Part shown: one piece after another, positions 1-8,070 of the stretch
Layout of the letters: each line of letters opens with the position of its first letter
Numbering within the stretch: position 1 is the stretch's first letter
Assembly: GCF_002929825.1 (NCBI RefSeq)
Contig: NZ_PJJN01000029.1
Span: 59,847 to 123,846, forward strand
From: Cryobacterium sp. Y29
Lineage (GTDB): Bacteria > Actinomycetota > Actinomycetes > Actinomycetales > Microbacteriaceae
Reading direction: 5' to 3'
DNA: 64,000 nt
The notes under the pieces: model-generated
The model's input: only the letters and a program-made list of their open reading frames with translations
The model's database searches: none
Told to the model about the DNA's origin: nothing
Position numbers and translations under genes: made by a program

Positions 1-14
1 CCGCGCCTCTGTTC

Positions 15-118
15 AGGTTGGCCGGCCTGGCCGGCCGCCTCGGGCCAGCCCTCGTGGCAATGCTCACGTCGGCCCGGCCGCTACCGGCCGGCCAGGGCCG
101 CCGGCCACCTTGTTAGGC
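15..118. repeat. GC-rich imperfect inverted repeat beside fic
   Basis: Positions 15-45 and 72-107 are GGCCGG-rich segments that are imperfect reverse complements of each other. They enclose a loop of about 25 nt. The right flank carries GTTAGGC at 112-118, whose TAA (minus strand) is the fic stop codon. This could be a transcription terminator for fic, although no U-tract is visible, or part of an attC-like recombination site. A matching second core box is not seen at the left edge, so the nature is open. Confidence 0.4.
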
Positions 119-1348
119 GTTCAGCGCCATCGCGGCCTGGATGCGTCGGTCAAGATCATCCAGCTCGGCCAGCGCCTCTGACGCAGCCCACACACGGTTC
201 TTTTTGCGGCCGGTGATTTCCTGGATGTACCCGGCTCGGGTGAGCTGGTCGATGGCCCGGTAGGCCTGGGAAGCCACGGACCCGGACCGTGCCTCGATCT
301 CGGCCGCACTCATCACTGGGTGGTCATAGAACGCCTGGATCAGTGCGGCGGCCGCGGATCCGGCGCGAGGGCGCAGCTCTGCTACCCACGCATCGGGCAT
401 CGCCTTCAGGCGAGCGATGGTGCCGCGCGAGCACTCGGCGGCAGCACGGGCTGAGTGCGCGAACAAGCTAATTAGCGGCCCGGGATCGCCGCGGCGGTAG
501 GCGCCGAGCGCTGCAAAATAGTCCTCGCGGCGGGCGAGGAGACCACTGGCCAGAGGTACAACAGCGTTGCGGGTGACGCCGCGGCGACGCAGAACAGCGG
601 ATACCAGCGCACGTCCGATGCGACCGTTGCCGTCGGTGAAGGCGTGGATCGACTCGAACTGCGCGTGGCCGATCGCGGCCTGCACCATCACTGGGACGTC
701 GTCGCGGTTGAGGTACGCCACCAGGTCCGTCATTAGCTCAGCGACTCGCGCAGGCGCCGGCGGCACGTGGAGGGCGTCTCGGGGTGAGTAGTCGCTTCCG
801 CCGATCCAGTTCTGCATGTCCCGTAGACGTCCTGCGTAGCTCGCTTCGCCGGGATCGTCCAGCATTAGCGCGCGGTGCGCGCTCTCGATGTGCTCCAGCT
901 CAAAACGGCCGTGCTGCTCGACGGTGGTGATGAGTTCGTGCAGCGCAGCCGAGGCGGCGACCATGCTCATCGCCGAGGCATTGCCGCGGTTGCCTGCAAC
1001 AGCTTGGGCGTAGTCCAGCGCCGAGGCAGAGATGTGCTCGATCTTCGAGGAAGCCACAGATTCCGAACGCACCATGAAACGGCTCAGCGCCGCTGAATGG
1101 CCTTCCGCGTCGGTGTCAGCCTGCGCGACGGCGAGAAGGGCTTTCTCGGTTTCCAGTAGCACTGCCAGGGGCGGCATGTAGTCGAGCGTCTGGATCAGTG
1201 GCGGGATCGTCGCGTCGACCGAACTCAGCACCCGGTCTTCACGCGTGCCACTGCGTATCTGCTGACGCCAGGGCAGAGTCTCAACCTCGTGTGGAGGCCA
1301 GGCGGTGTTGGTGACTTTAGCGTGCATAACCACAACTTTACCGCCCAT
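113..1348 (-). CDS. Fic family protein (probable AMP-transferase)
   Basis: Fic proteins usually transfer AMP to a hydroxyl side chain of a target protein. The 411-residue product has an N-terminal Fic_N-type helical region, the catalytic Fic core with HAFTDGNGRIGR at about residues 235-246 (family motif HxFx(D/E)GNGRxxR), and a C-terminal winged-helix-like part around residues 325-385. SSKIEHI at about 100-106 sits where class II Fic proteins carry the autoinhibitory (S/T)xxxE(G/N) helix, but has H in place of G or N. No Shine-Dalgarno precedes the first ATG; the internal ATG at 1327, seven bases after a TAAAGT box, is an alternative leaderless start. No antitoxin gene is adjacent. The target is unknown. 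Confidence 0.9.
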   Translation of the reverse strand: MGGKVVVMHAKVTNTAWPPHEVETLPWRQQIRSGTREDRVLSSVDATIPPLIQTLDYMPPLAVLLETEKALLAVAQADTDAEGHSAALSRFMVRSESVASSKIEHISASALDYAQAVAGNRGNASAMSMVAASAALHELITTVEQHGRFELEHIESAHRALMLDDPGEASYAGRLRDMQNWIGGSDYSPRDALHVPPAPARVAELMTDLVAYLNRDDVPVMVQAAIGHAQFESIHAFTDGNGRIGRALVSAVLRRRGVTRNAVVPLASGLLARREDYFAALGAYRRGDPGPLISLFAHSARAAAECSRGTIARLKAMPDAWVAELRPRAGSAAAALIQAFYDHPVMSAAEIEARSGSVASQAYRAIDQLTRAGYIQEITGRKKNRVWAASEALAELDDLDRRIQAAMALNA

Positions 1349-1366
1349 AGATGGTGTTTGTCATTG

Positions 1367-1671
1367 CTAAACACGAATTAGGGCGCGAATCGTGGTGACT
1401 AGCTCGTGCCGGCGCCTAGACGTCGTCGACCAGGGCCTGCGCCGGTTGATCGGGCTGGAGAGCGCGTTGGGTTGCCAAATAAAATGTCGCCTGCCAAAGC
1501 GGCTTGCTCGGGGCGACAAGTTATTTGGACAACGACGGCGACACTTTATTTGGCAGCCCGCTCGAGCGCTGGGGTACCGGCGACACTTTGCACGGCCGTT
1601 CACAGTAGTTTGCGCTGTGCTCTCGGCATCAGCGCGTGCAGCCCGCTCGCAGATCCGGCCGGTGTCGCCGC
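1367..1671. other. non-coding stretch with IS-like end remnants
   Basis: About 300 bases lie between the fic start region and the promoter of the next gene. Short ORFs here show no recognisable protein. The only structure is the cluster of repeated GGCGACA-type sequences listed separately. Confidence 0.5.
1474..1589. repeat. repeated GGCGACAnnTTATTTGG motif, probable relic of insertion-sequence ends
   Basis: GCCAAATAAAATGTCGCC at 1474-1491 is the inverted counterpart of GGCGACACTTTATTTGGC at 1537-1554, with one mismatch in 18. A third copy, GGCGACAAGTTATTTGG, lies at 1512-1528, and a partial copy, GGCGACACTTT, at 1579-1589. Several short repeats in both orientations near a TGT/ACA terminus resemble the multiple terminal repeats of IS21-family elements, from recollection of that family. 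No transposase gene lies between them, so this would be a decayed or end-to-end remnant. Confidence 0.5.
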
Positions 1672-1677
1672 GTAGAC
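1672..1677 (+). promoter_or_regulatory. candidate -10 box (TAGACT)
   Basis: TAGACT lies 42 bases before the GTG of the DUF308-like gene and would place the transcript start near 1684. An AGAGG ribosome-binding site follows at 1703-1707. No clear -35 box is seen. Confidence 0.35.
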
Positions 1678-1713
1678 TAAGCCTGTCCAACCTTGCAACG
1701 AAAGAGGTCGTGC

Positions 1714-2340
1714 GTGGCAAACGCGCAGGTACCATCCAGCGTCGGGCCCCGCTATTGGGCCGTGCCCGTCGGGCGCGCCATGATCGCAGTCATCCCAGCC
1801 ATCATCATCACATTCAACCGGGATCACTCCGCGCAGCTGGGTCTAATCGTTTTCGGCGCATTCGCCCTGGCTAGCGGACTCCTTCTCGTGCTGGTCGGGC
1901 CTCGCTCCCTGACCGTCACCACCGACCGCAGCCTGTTTCTCATTCATGGAGTCGTGAGCATGATCGCTGGGGCGCTGGCCCTCGGTTTCCACACCGGTGG
2001 ACACGGGCTCTTTCTCTTCGTCGTGAGCGTCTGGGGAGCCGTCACTGGTCTGCTCGAAATCTATGCCGGCATCCGAGTGCGCTCACGTCCTCTGCCCGCC
2101 AAGGACTGGCTTTTCACCGGCATTGGCGCAGCGGTACTCGCCCTGCTCCTTCTGCTGCTTCCGCCCAACCCGGTTGTCTCGGTCGGGTTGTTCGGCGCCT
2201 ACCTGGTCTTTCTCGTTGTATTCCTGCCGATTGCCGGGCTGTCCCTCAAAGGGGAATCTCCGCGACAGCGTTCTGGTGCCACAGCACCAGCGGACACCGC
2301 CCCCGCGAACACCGCAACCAATGATTTGGATTCCCTGTGA
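1714..2340 (+). CDS. DUF308/HdeD-like six-helix membrane protein
   Basis: The 208-residue product has six evident hydrophobic segments separated by short loops, as in HdeD/DUF308-type integral membrane proteins. The tail after about residue 185 is Ala/Thr/Pro-rich and probably cytoplasmic. The GTG at 1714 is chosen because GAGG at 1704-1707 lies six bases upstream; an in-frame TTG at 1693 has no such site. The stop overlaps the GTG of the next small membrane protein gene, so the two are probably co-translated. Function is unknown; family assignment is from topology and general similarity only. Confidence 0.7.
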   Translation: MANAQVPSSVGPRYWAVPVGRAMIAVIPAIIITFNRDHSAQLGLIVFGAFALASGLLLVLVGPRSLTVTTDRSLFLIHGVVSMIAGALALGFHTGGHGLFLFVVSVWGAVTGLLEIYAGIRVRSRPLPAKDWLFTGIGAAVLALLLLLLPPNPVVSVGLFGAYLVFLVVFLPIAGLSLKGESPRQRSGATAPADTAPANTATNDLDSL

Positions 2341-2606
2341 CCAAAAAGACTCCTGGTACCCCCGACCCGGCGCACCAGCCGAGCCGTTCTGATCGGTTGA
2401 AGCCGGTCGAATTGCTCGCGATCTCTGCCGGGATGGCCCTGTTCGTCGGGTTGACCATTCTCGGGACCACACGCGAACTCATGCTCTCCGTGATCGGGCT
2501 CGGTGTGACGTTTATCGTGGCGCTCGTGGTGATCGCGATGCTCGTGCTCGGTATGAAACCGAACGCGTCAGAGCAAAGTGACCTTGATGAGCAAAACGGC
2601 CACTAG
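2337..2606 (+). CDS. small two-helix membrane protein
   Basis: The 89-residue product has a charged N-terminus and two hydrophobic segments at about residues 24-44 and 49-71. Its tail is acidic. The start is a GTG overlapping the previous stop (GTGA), typical of translational coupling. It probably works with the upstream DUF308-like protein. I do not recognise a family. A strong terminator follows at once. Confidence 0.65.
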   Translation: MTKKTPGTPDPAHQPSRSDRLKPVELLAISAGMALFVGLTILGTTRELMLSVIGLGVTFIVALVVIAMLVLGMKPNASEQSDLDEQNGH

Positions 2607-2615
2607 CCAACGTCC

Positions 2616-2667
2616 AATTACACAAGAGCACCGTCATCGGTTTCGATGACGGTGCTCTTGTGTAATT
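2616..2667. terminator. bidirectional terminator with perfect 24-bp arms
   Basis: Positions 2616-2639 and 2644-2667 are exact reverse complements around a GTTT loop. It lies between the small membrane protein gene (plus) and purB (minus), whose stops are 10 bases or less away. The outer A/T bases (AATTA and TAATT) give weak U-rich tails on both strands. Confidence 0.85.
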
Positions 2668-2676
2668 AGCGGCTGG

Positions 2677-4059
2677 TCAGGGCAGATAATCAACCAAGGC
2701 GTCGGAGAGACCGACGTAGCTGGCCGGGGTCAGGGCCAGGAGCCGGGCCTTGGCGGCGGCGCCGATGTCGAGGGCTGACACGAACTCGGCCAGGTCAACG
2801 TTCGTGATGCGCTTACCGCGGGTCAGCTCCTTGAGCAGCGCGTATGGGTCTTCAATCGATGAGCGCCCCGCCGAGACCTCGGCACGAATCACGGTCTGAA
2901 TCGCCTCTCCCAGAATTTCCCAGTTGGAGTCGAGGTCGCTCGCGAGAAGCGCACGGTCAATATCAATCTCGCCGAGGCCCCGCAGAATATTATCGAGCGC
3001 GAGCAACGAATGCCCAAAGCCGACACCGATATTGCGCTGGGTGGTCGAGTCGGTGAGGTCACGCTGCAGACGGCTGGTCACGAGAGTTGCCGCGAGCGAG
3101 TCCAGGATGGCGCAGGACAGTTCGAGGTTGGCCTCCGCGTTTTCGAATCGAATCGGATTGATCTTGTGCGGCATCGTGGAAGAACCGGTGGCGCCAACCT
3201 GGGGGATCTGGCGGAAGTAGCCAATGGAAATATAGGTCCAGATATCGGTGGCCAGGTTGTGCAGAATGCGGTTCGCGTGGGACGTGCGCGAATACAGCTC
3301 GGCCTGCCAGTCGTGCGATTCGATCTGGGTAGTGAGCGGGTTCCACCCAAGGCCAAGACCCTCGACGAACTGGCGCGACACCGCAGGCCAGTCGACAGAG
3401 GGCTCAGCAGTTACGTGAGCGGCGAAGGTTCCAGTAGCACCGCTGAACTTGCCCAAATACTCACCGGCATTGATCTGACGCACGATGCGCTCGAGCCGGT
3501 AAACGAACACAGCGAGTTCTTTTCCCATGGTTGTCGGCGTAGCGGGCTGTCCATGGGTGCGCGCCAGCATTGCATCCGATCGAAATTCCAGCGCGTTTCT
3601 GCGCAGCGCATCAATGACCAAGCCCAGCTTAGGTAGCCAGACGGTCTGGACGGCGTCACGAACGGTCAGGGCGTAGGAGAGGTTATTGATGTCTTCGCTG
3701 GTGGCGGCAAAATGGGTGAGTTCGCTGATATGGCCGAGGCCCAGCGTCTCCAGGCGTCGCCGAACGAGGTATTCGACGGCCTTGACGTCGTGACGGGTGG
3801 TGGCCTCAAGCGTGGCCAGTTCGTCAATCTCGGCCTGACCGAAATCGGTCACGAGGGAGCGCAGGGCGAGCTTCTGTTGGGTGTTGAGGGGCGCAGAACC
3901 AAACAAACTGCGGTCGGTGAGGGTGATCAGCCACTCCACCTCGACGCGCACACGGGCACGGTTGAGACCGGCCTCGGACAGGAACTCGCCCAGATCGGAA
4001 ACGGCGGCTCGGTAGCGGCCATCTAGTGGGCTCAGAACCTGTACGGGTAGGTGACTCAT
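2677..4059 (-). CDS. purB: adenylosuccinate lyase
   Basis: This cytoplasmic enzyme splits fumarate from SAICAR and from adenylosuccinate, acting twice in purine synthesis. The 460-residue length fits the family. The fumarase/aspartase superfamily signature GSSTMPHKINP is at about residues 292-302. The conserved HTHGQPATP-like segment (ARTHGQPATP) is near 165-174 and TSEDINN near 120-126. The ATG overlaps the stop of the upstream phosphatase gene by four bases (ATGA), so translation is probably coupled. The gene ends just before the bidirectional terminator at 2616-2667. Confidence 0.97.
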   Translation of the reverse strand: MSHLPVQVLSPLDGRYRAAVSDLGEFLSEAGLNRARVRVEVEWLITLTDRSLFGSAPLNTQQKLALRSLVTDFGQAEIDELATLEATTRHDVKAVEYLVRRRLETLGLGHISELTHFAATSEDINNLSYALTVRDAVQTVWLPKLGLVIDALRRNALEFRSDAMLARTHGQPATPTTMGKELAVFVYRLERIVRQINAGEYLGKFSGATGTFAAHVTAEPSVDWPAVSRQFVEGLGLGWNPLTTQIESHDWQAELYSRTSHANRILHNLATDIWTYISIGYFRQIPQVGATGSSTMPHKINPIRFENAEANLELSCAILDSLAATLVTSRLQRDLTDSTTQRNIGVGFGHSLLALDNILRGLGEIDIDRALLASDLDSNWEILGEAIQTVIRAEVSAGRSSIEDPYALLKELTRGKRITNVDLAEFVSALDIGAAAKARLLALTPASYVGLSDALVDYLP

Positions 4060-4592
4060 TGGACTCCCTGTCGAATTGCGGGTGCAAGTTGTTTCACAAG
4101 TGCGTGACTTGCCCTCTCAATCATGCCCAATACGGCGTCAAACAACGCATCGTCGGCATAGTACGGGTCTGGCACGTCGAACAGGGTGGCTTGCTCGGCG
4201 TCAAAGCTCAGCAGCAGGCGCACCTTGGCGCGATCGCGATCCTCCAGTGCCCAGTTACGCAGGATGCGCTCCTGGCTGCGGTCGAGGACGACGACAAGGT
4301 CGTGCTCAGCGAACCACAGCGGGTCAAACTGACGGGCCCGATGGTGACTGCCGTCATAGCCGCGCTTGGCCAGGGCCGTGATCGTGCGACCGTCGGCTTG
4401 CTCCCCCACGTGCCAGTCTCCGGTCCCAGCTGAACTGCTCGCGATGAGACGACCAAGACCAAGCTTCGTGACGAGGTCGCGAAGCACGACCTCGGCCATG
4501 GGTGATCGGCAGATGTTACCCGTGCAGACGAAAATGATTCGAAACGGCGTCGACTCATCGGGGGTGAGAGGCGCGAAGGGCATGCCGTCCAT
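4056..4592 (-). CDS. low-molecular-weight protein-tyrosine phosphatase
   Basis: The product hydrolyses phosphotyrosine or a related phosphoester by the cysteine mechanism. The P-loop CTGNICRS (C-x5-R-S) is at about residues 23-30, and the general-acid loop DVPDPYYADD follows near residue 150. Length is about 178 residues from the ATG at 4592; the frame stays open to a GTG at 4643 and an ATG at 4583 is also possible, none with a convincing ribosome-binding site. Overlap with purB (ATGA) suggests a two-gene operon. The link to purine synthesis is not obvious. Confidence 0.9.
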   Translation of the reverse strand: MDGMPFAPLTPDESTPFRIIFVCTGNICRSPMAEVVLRDLVTKLGLGRLIASSSAGTGDWHVGEQADGRTITALAKRGYDGSHHRARQFDPLWFAEHDLVVVLDRSQERILRNWALEDRDRAKVRLLLSFDAEQATLFDVPDPYYADDALFDAVLGMIERASHALVKQLAPAIRQGVQ

Positions 4593-4710
4593 TGTGGAGC
4601 AGTTTCGTCTTCTCCACACGCCCAGTTCTTGGTGTCTGTGCACAGATTGCGCGCGGGTCAGCCAGCAGAATCGCTCATTCTGCGACGATCGTCCCTGACG
4701 AGGAGGTGTC

Positions 4711-5001
4711 GTGGACGGTGTGGAGATGCTGTTGCACGGTCAGAATCGTTCTGAACGTCTGGCCATGTTGCGCACCCAGCGGAATCTTCTTTTTACGCTG
4801 CACGCAGATATAACAGCGGGCCGTCGGCACTTGAGCATGCTTGACCCGAGTGAGGTCTGGAGTTCGCGCTCGCAGCGCGAATACTCGTGCCGTGTGGCCG
4901 AAATGCTCGGAGACATCGACGTGGTTTTGCACTATCTCGATGAGGCGCTCGCCAGTGTCCGAAGTCACATTCACGAGGAGGAGCAGATGTGTCGAGCGTG
5001 A
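4711..5001 (+). CDS. small helical protein, possibly WXG100-like
   Basis: The 96-residue product is predicted by eye to be largely alpha-helical with no signal peptide or membrane segment. A W at about residue 47 lies near the middle, in VWSSRSQREY, flanked by two helical halves, recalling WXG100 proteins although the W-x-G motif itself is absent. The GTG start is preceded by GAGGAGG at 4700-4706. Its end overlaps the start of the hydrolase gene, whose ribosome-binding site lies inside it. The two probably act together. Function is unknown. Confidence 0.6.
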   Translation: MDGVEMLLHGQNRSERLAMLRTQRNLLFTLHADITAGRRHLSMLDPSEVWSSRSQREYSCRVAEMLGDIDVVLHYLDEALASVRSHIHEEEQMCRA

Positions 5002-6455
5002 GTGATGGCTTGGAAGACGGTGACCTGGTTGTCTCGGTGGGGGGCTCCGCCATCGTGGCAACGGATGCCATTCTGGCTCAGTCCCAATTCGTAGATGCAC
5101 TCCACGACGATGCCGCCGATTGGGCTGGCCGCGCCTATCGCATTCGAAATTTGGATCCGATGTGGCCGGCGAACTGGCTTGGACAGGATCCCTGGCCGGA
5201 TCTTCTGCAGGCGGCCGGCAGACTGCATCAACTCGCGACGCTGTGTTCGGAAGTCGCGAGTTATCTTCGGGCAGCAGCCCGAAATTATGGCTATGCGGAG
5301 CGGCTGGTGCAAAAACTCGCGCTACTTAGTGCCGCTGACATGGCTCATAATCTGGGCAGTCTTGTTCGTGCTTGTTTGTTGGCTCTGTACAGCACGCCGG
5401 TCGGTGTCACCCTGACTGGGATTCTCGCCCTCGAACTGATGCGCCGTTACAGAACCACGCAATCTCCGTCAGCGGTGCAGAACGGTTCAGCCGGTGGAGT
5501 GCGGATCAGTCCTCGCTTGCTCACCAACCCGGCTGTGGTGCTGCTCGTTCGGATAGCGACCTCATCAATCGACGATGCCGCCGCTGGTCTTGGAGGAATG
5601 CCGCGAATTGTTGGTCGTACATTCGGCGACGAGGGATTAGGACTGATCGGCGTTTCCCAGACCGCCCTCGGGGTTGTGGTTGCGGCGCGCGCCCTGGGTC
5701 TGCTTCAGGAAGGTCCGGTGACGGCTGCGGCCGTGGGAGCACCAACGCGAGCGACTCCACCAACAGGGGTCGGTGACCTGGCGGCGCGCATACCGAAAGC
5801 CGTCCCGGGCAAGCCGCAGGTGCGCATCGAGAAATACGGCACGCTCGAAAACCCTTCCTGGGCGGTCTACATCGGCGGAACGGTCGATTGGGACCCTGTC
5901 GCGACGACTGAACCGTGGGACCTCACGGCCAACATTGCTGCGGTTGCCCGCCAGAATGCGGGCTCCTTCTCGGCTGTCATCGACGCTATGAAAGCGGCTG
6001 GAATTGCACCGTCCGATCCGGTTGTCCTTGCCGGCCATTCTCAGGGCGGGCTGGTCGCGACCCAGGTTGCGGCGTATACCTGGTTCAATGTGCAGGCGGT
6101 CGCAACCTTTGGGGCACCCGAATCGAGAGTTCCGGTGCCACCTGGCGTGGCCACGATGACGGTAGAACACACCGATGACGTCGTGACCGCTATAGGCGGC
6201 GCCAGCTTGATCGATTCCGACGATCGACTCCTCGTTCGGCGCGAAGCGTTTGCTGTGCAGGAGCCGCTACCCGGGACTGTGCTGCCTGCTCACGATCTCG
6301 ATACTTATCAGGAGACGGCGCACATCATTGACGCCTCGCCGGAAGACAACCTCAGCGGCTTTCGGTCCACTGTGACCGGAATCATCGGGAGCGAACCGGG
6401 TGAGGCTGTGTTGTGGCGCGGTATCCGCTTGCCGGGAGGACCTGCGCAACAGTAG
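4989..6455 (+). CDS. alpha/beta-hydrolase-fold protein with helical N-terminal region
   Basis: The 488-residue product has GHSQGG at about residues 348-353, the nucleophile elbow (G-x-S-x-G) of lipases and PGAP1-like hydrolases. Around it are GTVDWDP and a possible catalytic His near AHDLDTY or AHIIDAS. The first 150 residues are helical, with a hydrophobic stretch at about 125-150 and a small-residue-rich linker from 155. The GTG at 4989 is preceded by AGGAGGAG and overlaps the upstream small gene by 13 bases. The layout resembles secreted or surface hydrolases encoded with WXG-like partners; this is inference. Substrate unknown. Confidence 0.7.
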   Translation: MSSVSDGLEDGDLVVSVGGSAIVATDAILAQSQFVDALHDDAADWAGRAYRIRNLDPMWPANWLGQDPWPDLLQAAGRLHQLATLCSEVASYLRAAARNYGYAERLVQKLALLSAADMAHNLGSLVRACLLALYSTPVGVTLTGILALELMRRYRTTQSPSAVQNGSAGGVRISPRLLTNPAVVLLVRIATSSIDDAAAGLGGMPRIVGRTFGDEGLGLIGVSQTALGVVVAARALGLLQEGPVTAAAVGAPTRATPPTGVGDLAARIPKAVPGKPQVRIEKYGTLENPSWAVYIGGTVDWDPVATTEPWDLTANIAAVARQNAGSFSAVIDAMKAAGIAPSDPVVLAGHSQGGLVATQVAAYTWFNVQAVATFGAPESRVPVPPGVATMTVEHTDDVVTAIGGASLIDSDDRLLVRREAFAVQEPLPGTVLPAHDLDTYQETAHIIDASPEDNLSGFRSTVTGIIGSEPGEAVLWRGIRLPGGPAQQ

Positions 6456-6478
6456 ATCGCGTAGCGGGTACGGCCCGA

Positions 6479-6871
6479 TCAGTTACGCGCGGTGACCGGG
6501 CGCAGAATGAGGCTGAGCAGCCAGGAAACAATGCCGAGAACCAGTGCGCCAAGCACGCCCCACCAGAAGCCGTCGACGATAAGGCCGAAGCCCAGAAACC
6601 CGGAGAGCCATGCCACCAGCAACAGGAGCAGTCCGTTGACGATGAGTGAGAACAGACCCAGCGTCAAAACGTACAGCGGAAAAGCCACGACACGCAGCAC
6701 ACCGCCGACCACCGTATTCACGAATCCAAAGATCAGCGCAAGGAGCAGATACGTGAGCACGCTGGCACCGACATCCGGCGCGTAGGGCGTGACGTGCACG
6801 CCGGTCACGAGCAGTGCGGTGAACCACAGGGCTACCGCGTTGACGATCAGTTGGATCAGAAATCTGGCCAT
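6479..6871 (-). CDS. phage holin family 4-like small membrane protein
   Basis: The 130-residue product has four hydrophobic helices: about residues 4-24, 30-58, 60-85 and 95-125. It starts MARFLIQLIVNAVALW. Despite the family name (PF04020), chromosomal members are common, are not linked to phage lysis, and have no established role. No phage gene is nearby. It is convergent with the hydrolase gene. Confidence 0.75.
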   Translation of the reverse strand: MARFLIQLIVNAVALWFTALLVTGVHVTPYAPDVGASVLTYLLLALIFGFVNTVVGGVLRVVAFPLYVLTLGLFSLIVNGLLLLLVAWLSGFLGFGLIVDGFWWGVLGALVLGIVSWLLSLILRPVTARN

Positions 6872-6947
6872 GCCCCACTATCTCACCCGCTCGCGGCGGG
6901 CGAAAGTCCGACAAACATTCATTCGTCATCGCGAATATATCCGGGCG

Positions 6948-6959
6948 TAGACTCACCAA
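6948..6959 (+). promoter_or_regulatory. leaderless promoter of the aminotransferase operon
   Basis: TAGACT at 6948-6953 is followed by six bases and then the GTG start at 6960, the spacing expected when transcription begins at the start codon. No ribosome-binding site is present. The -35 region is weak. Confidence 0.55.
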
Positions 6960-8066
6960 GTGAGCCTCTCAGACCGACCCTCCGTCCGCCTGCGCCCGGA
7001 GATTGTCGCCCTCCCGGCCTACAAGCAAGGCAAACCGGCCGATGCCAGTGCCTTCAAGCTTTCCAGCAACGAGAACCCGTTCGACCCGCTGCCCGGGGTT
7101 ATCGCTGCGGTTACGGCCGAAACGGCCTACAACCGGTACCCGGATTCCTCGGCGCTGCTTCTGCGCGAGCACCTCGCCGCCAAGTACAGCATCGGCGTCG
7201 GTCAGGTGCACATCGGTTCCGGGTCGGTGGCCCTGCTGGCTCAGCTCATTCTCGCTGCTGCTGGTCCGGATGATGAAGTGCTTTACTCCTGGCGGTCGTT
7301 TGAGGCCTATCCCTCGCTCGTAACCGTTGCCGGTGCTGTCAGTGTGCGCGTGCCCAACCGCCCCGATCACGCCCATGACCTGCCCGAAATGGCCGCCGCG
7401 ATCAGCGACAACACCCGGGTCGTAATCGTGTGCTCGCCGAACAACCCCACCGGCACGATCGTGACCAAGGATGAATTCGAGGCTTTCATGGCCGTCGTCC
7501 CGACCGACCTGCTGGTCATTCTCGATGAGGCATATATCGAGTTCGTCACCCAAGGGGATGCCGTCAGCGGCCCGCCATTGCTGGCCCGCTACCCCAACCT
7601 TGTCGTCCTTCGCACCTTTTCAAAGGCCTACGGCCTCGCCGGGCTGCGAGTCGGTTACGCGCTCGGCCCCGTGGACATTCTGAACGCCGCCCGGTCGACT
7701 GCGATCCCCCTCTCGGTTACCGCGCAGGCTGCCGCTGCCGCGATCGCCTCCCTCAAGGCCGAGAAAGAGCTGCTTGACCGGGTTCGAGTCATTGCCGCGC
7801 GTCGCGATGCGACTTGGCAGGCGCTGATCGACCAGGGCTGGAACATCCCGGTGCCCCAAGGCAACTTTCTCTGGCTGCCCACCGGCGCCGAAACAATCAG
7901 TATCGCCGAGGCGCTCAGCGAAGCTGGCCTGGTGGTGCGTCCCTTCGCGCTCGAAGGAATTCGGATCTCGATCGGTGAGGAGCAGGCTGTAGCGACACTC
8001 CTAGTAATGAGCGCGGATCTTGTCGCCGCGCTTCCCGTCGACCACCCGGCTCGGAAGATAGGTTAG
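6960..8066 (+). CDS. HisC/Pat-type PLP aminotransferase
   Basis: This class II fold-type I aminotransferase resembles histidinol-phosphate aminotransferase and the aromatic aminotransferase Pat of corynebacteria. SSNENPF near residue 37, CSPNNPTGT near 160, DEAY near 191, and the PLP-lysine region [18 protein letters not shown] near 220 are all present in 368 residues. It lies four bases before the 2-oxoacid dehydrogenase E1-alpha gene and away from other his genes, so a role in aromatic or branched-chain transamination feeding that complex is likelier than histidine synthesis. Sequence alone cannot separate HisC from Pat. Confidence 0.85.
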   Translation: MSLSDRPSVRLRPEIVALPAYKQGKPADASAFKLSSNENPFDPLPGVIAAVTAETAYNRYPDSSALLLREHLAAKYSIGVGQVHIGSGSVALLAQLILAAAGPDDEVLYSWRSFEAYPSLVTVAGAVSVRVPNRPDHAHDLPEMAAAISDNTRVVIVCSPNNPTGTIVTKDEFEAFMAVVPTDLLVILDEAYIEFVTQGDAVSGPPLLARYPNLVVLRTFSKAYGLAGLRVGYALGPVDILNAARSTAIPLSVTAQAAAAAIASLKAEKELLDRVRVIAARRDATWQALIDQGWNIPVPQGNFLWLPTGAETISIAEALSEAGLVVRPFALEGIRISIGEEQAVATLLVMSADLVAALPVDHPARKIG

Positions 8067-8070
8067 TACG

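Noticed and set aside
1392-1874. 160-codon plus-strand frame across the repeat cluster
   Set aside because: Composition follows the repeats, no start signal, and it overlaps the real DUF308-like gene in another frame.
6479-6871. Prophage signal from the holin-named membrane protein
   Set aside because: No other phage genes, attachment sites or integrase nearby; chromosomal members of this family are common.
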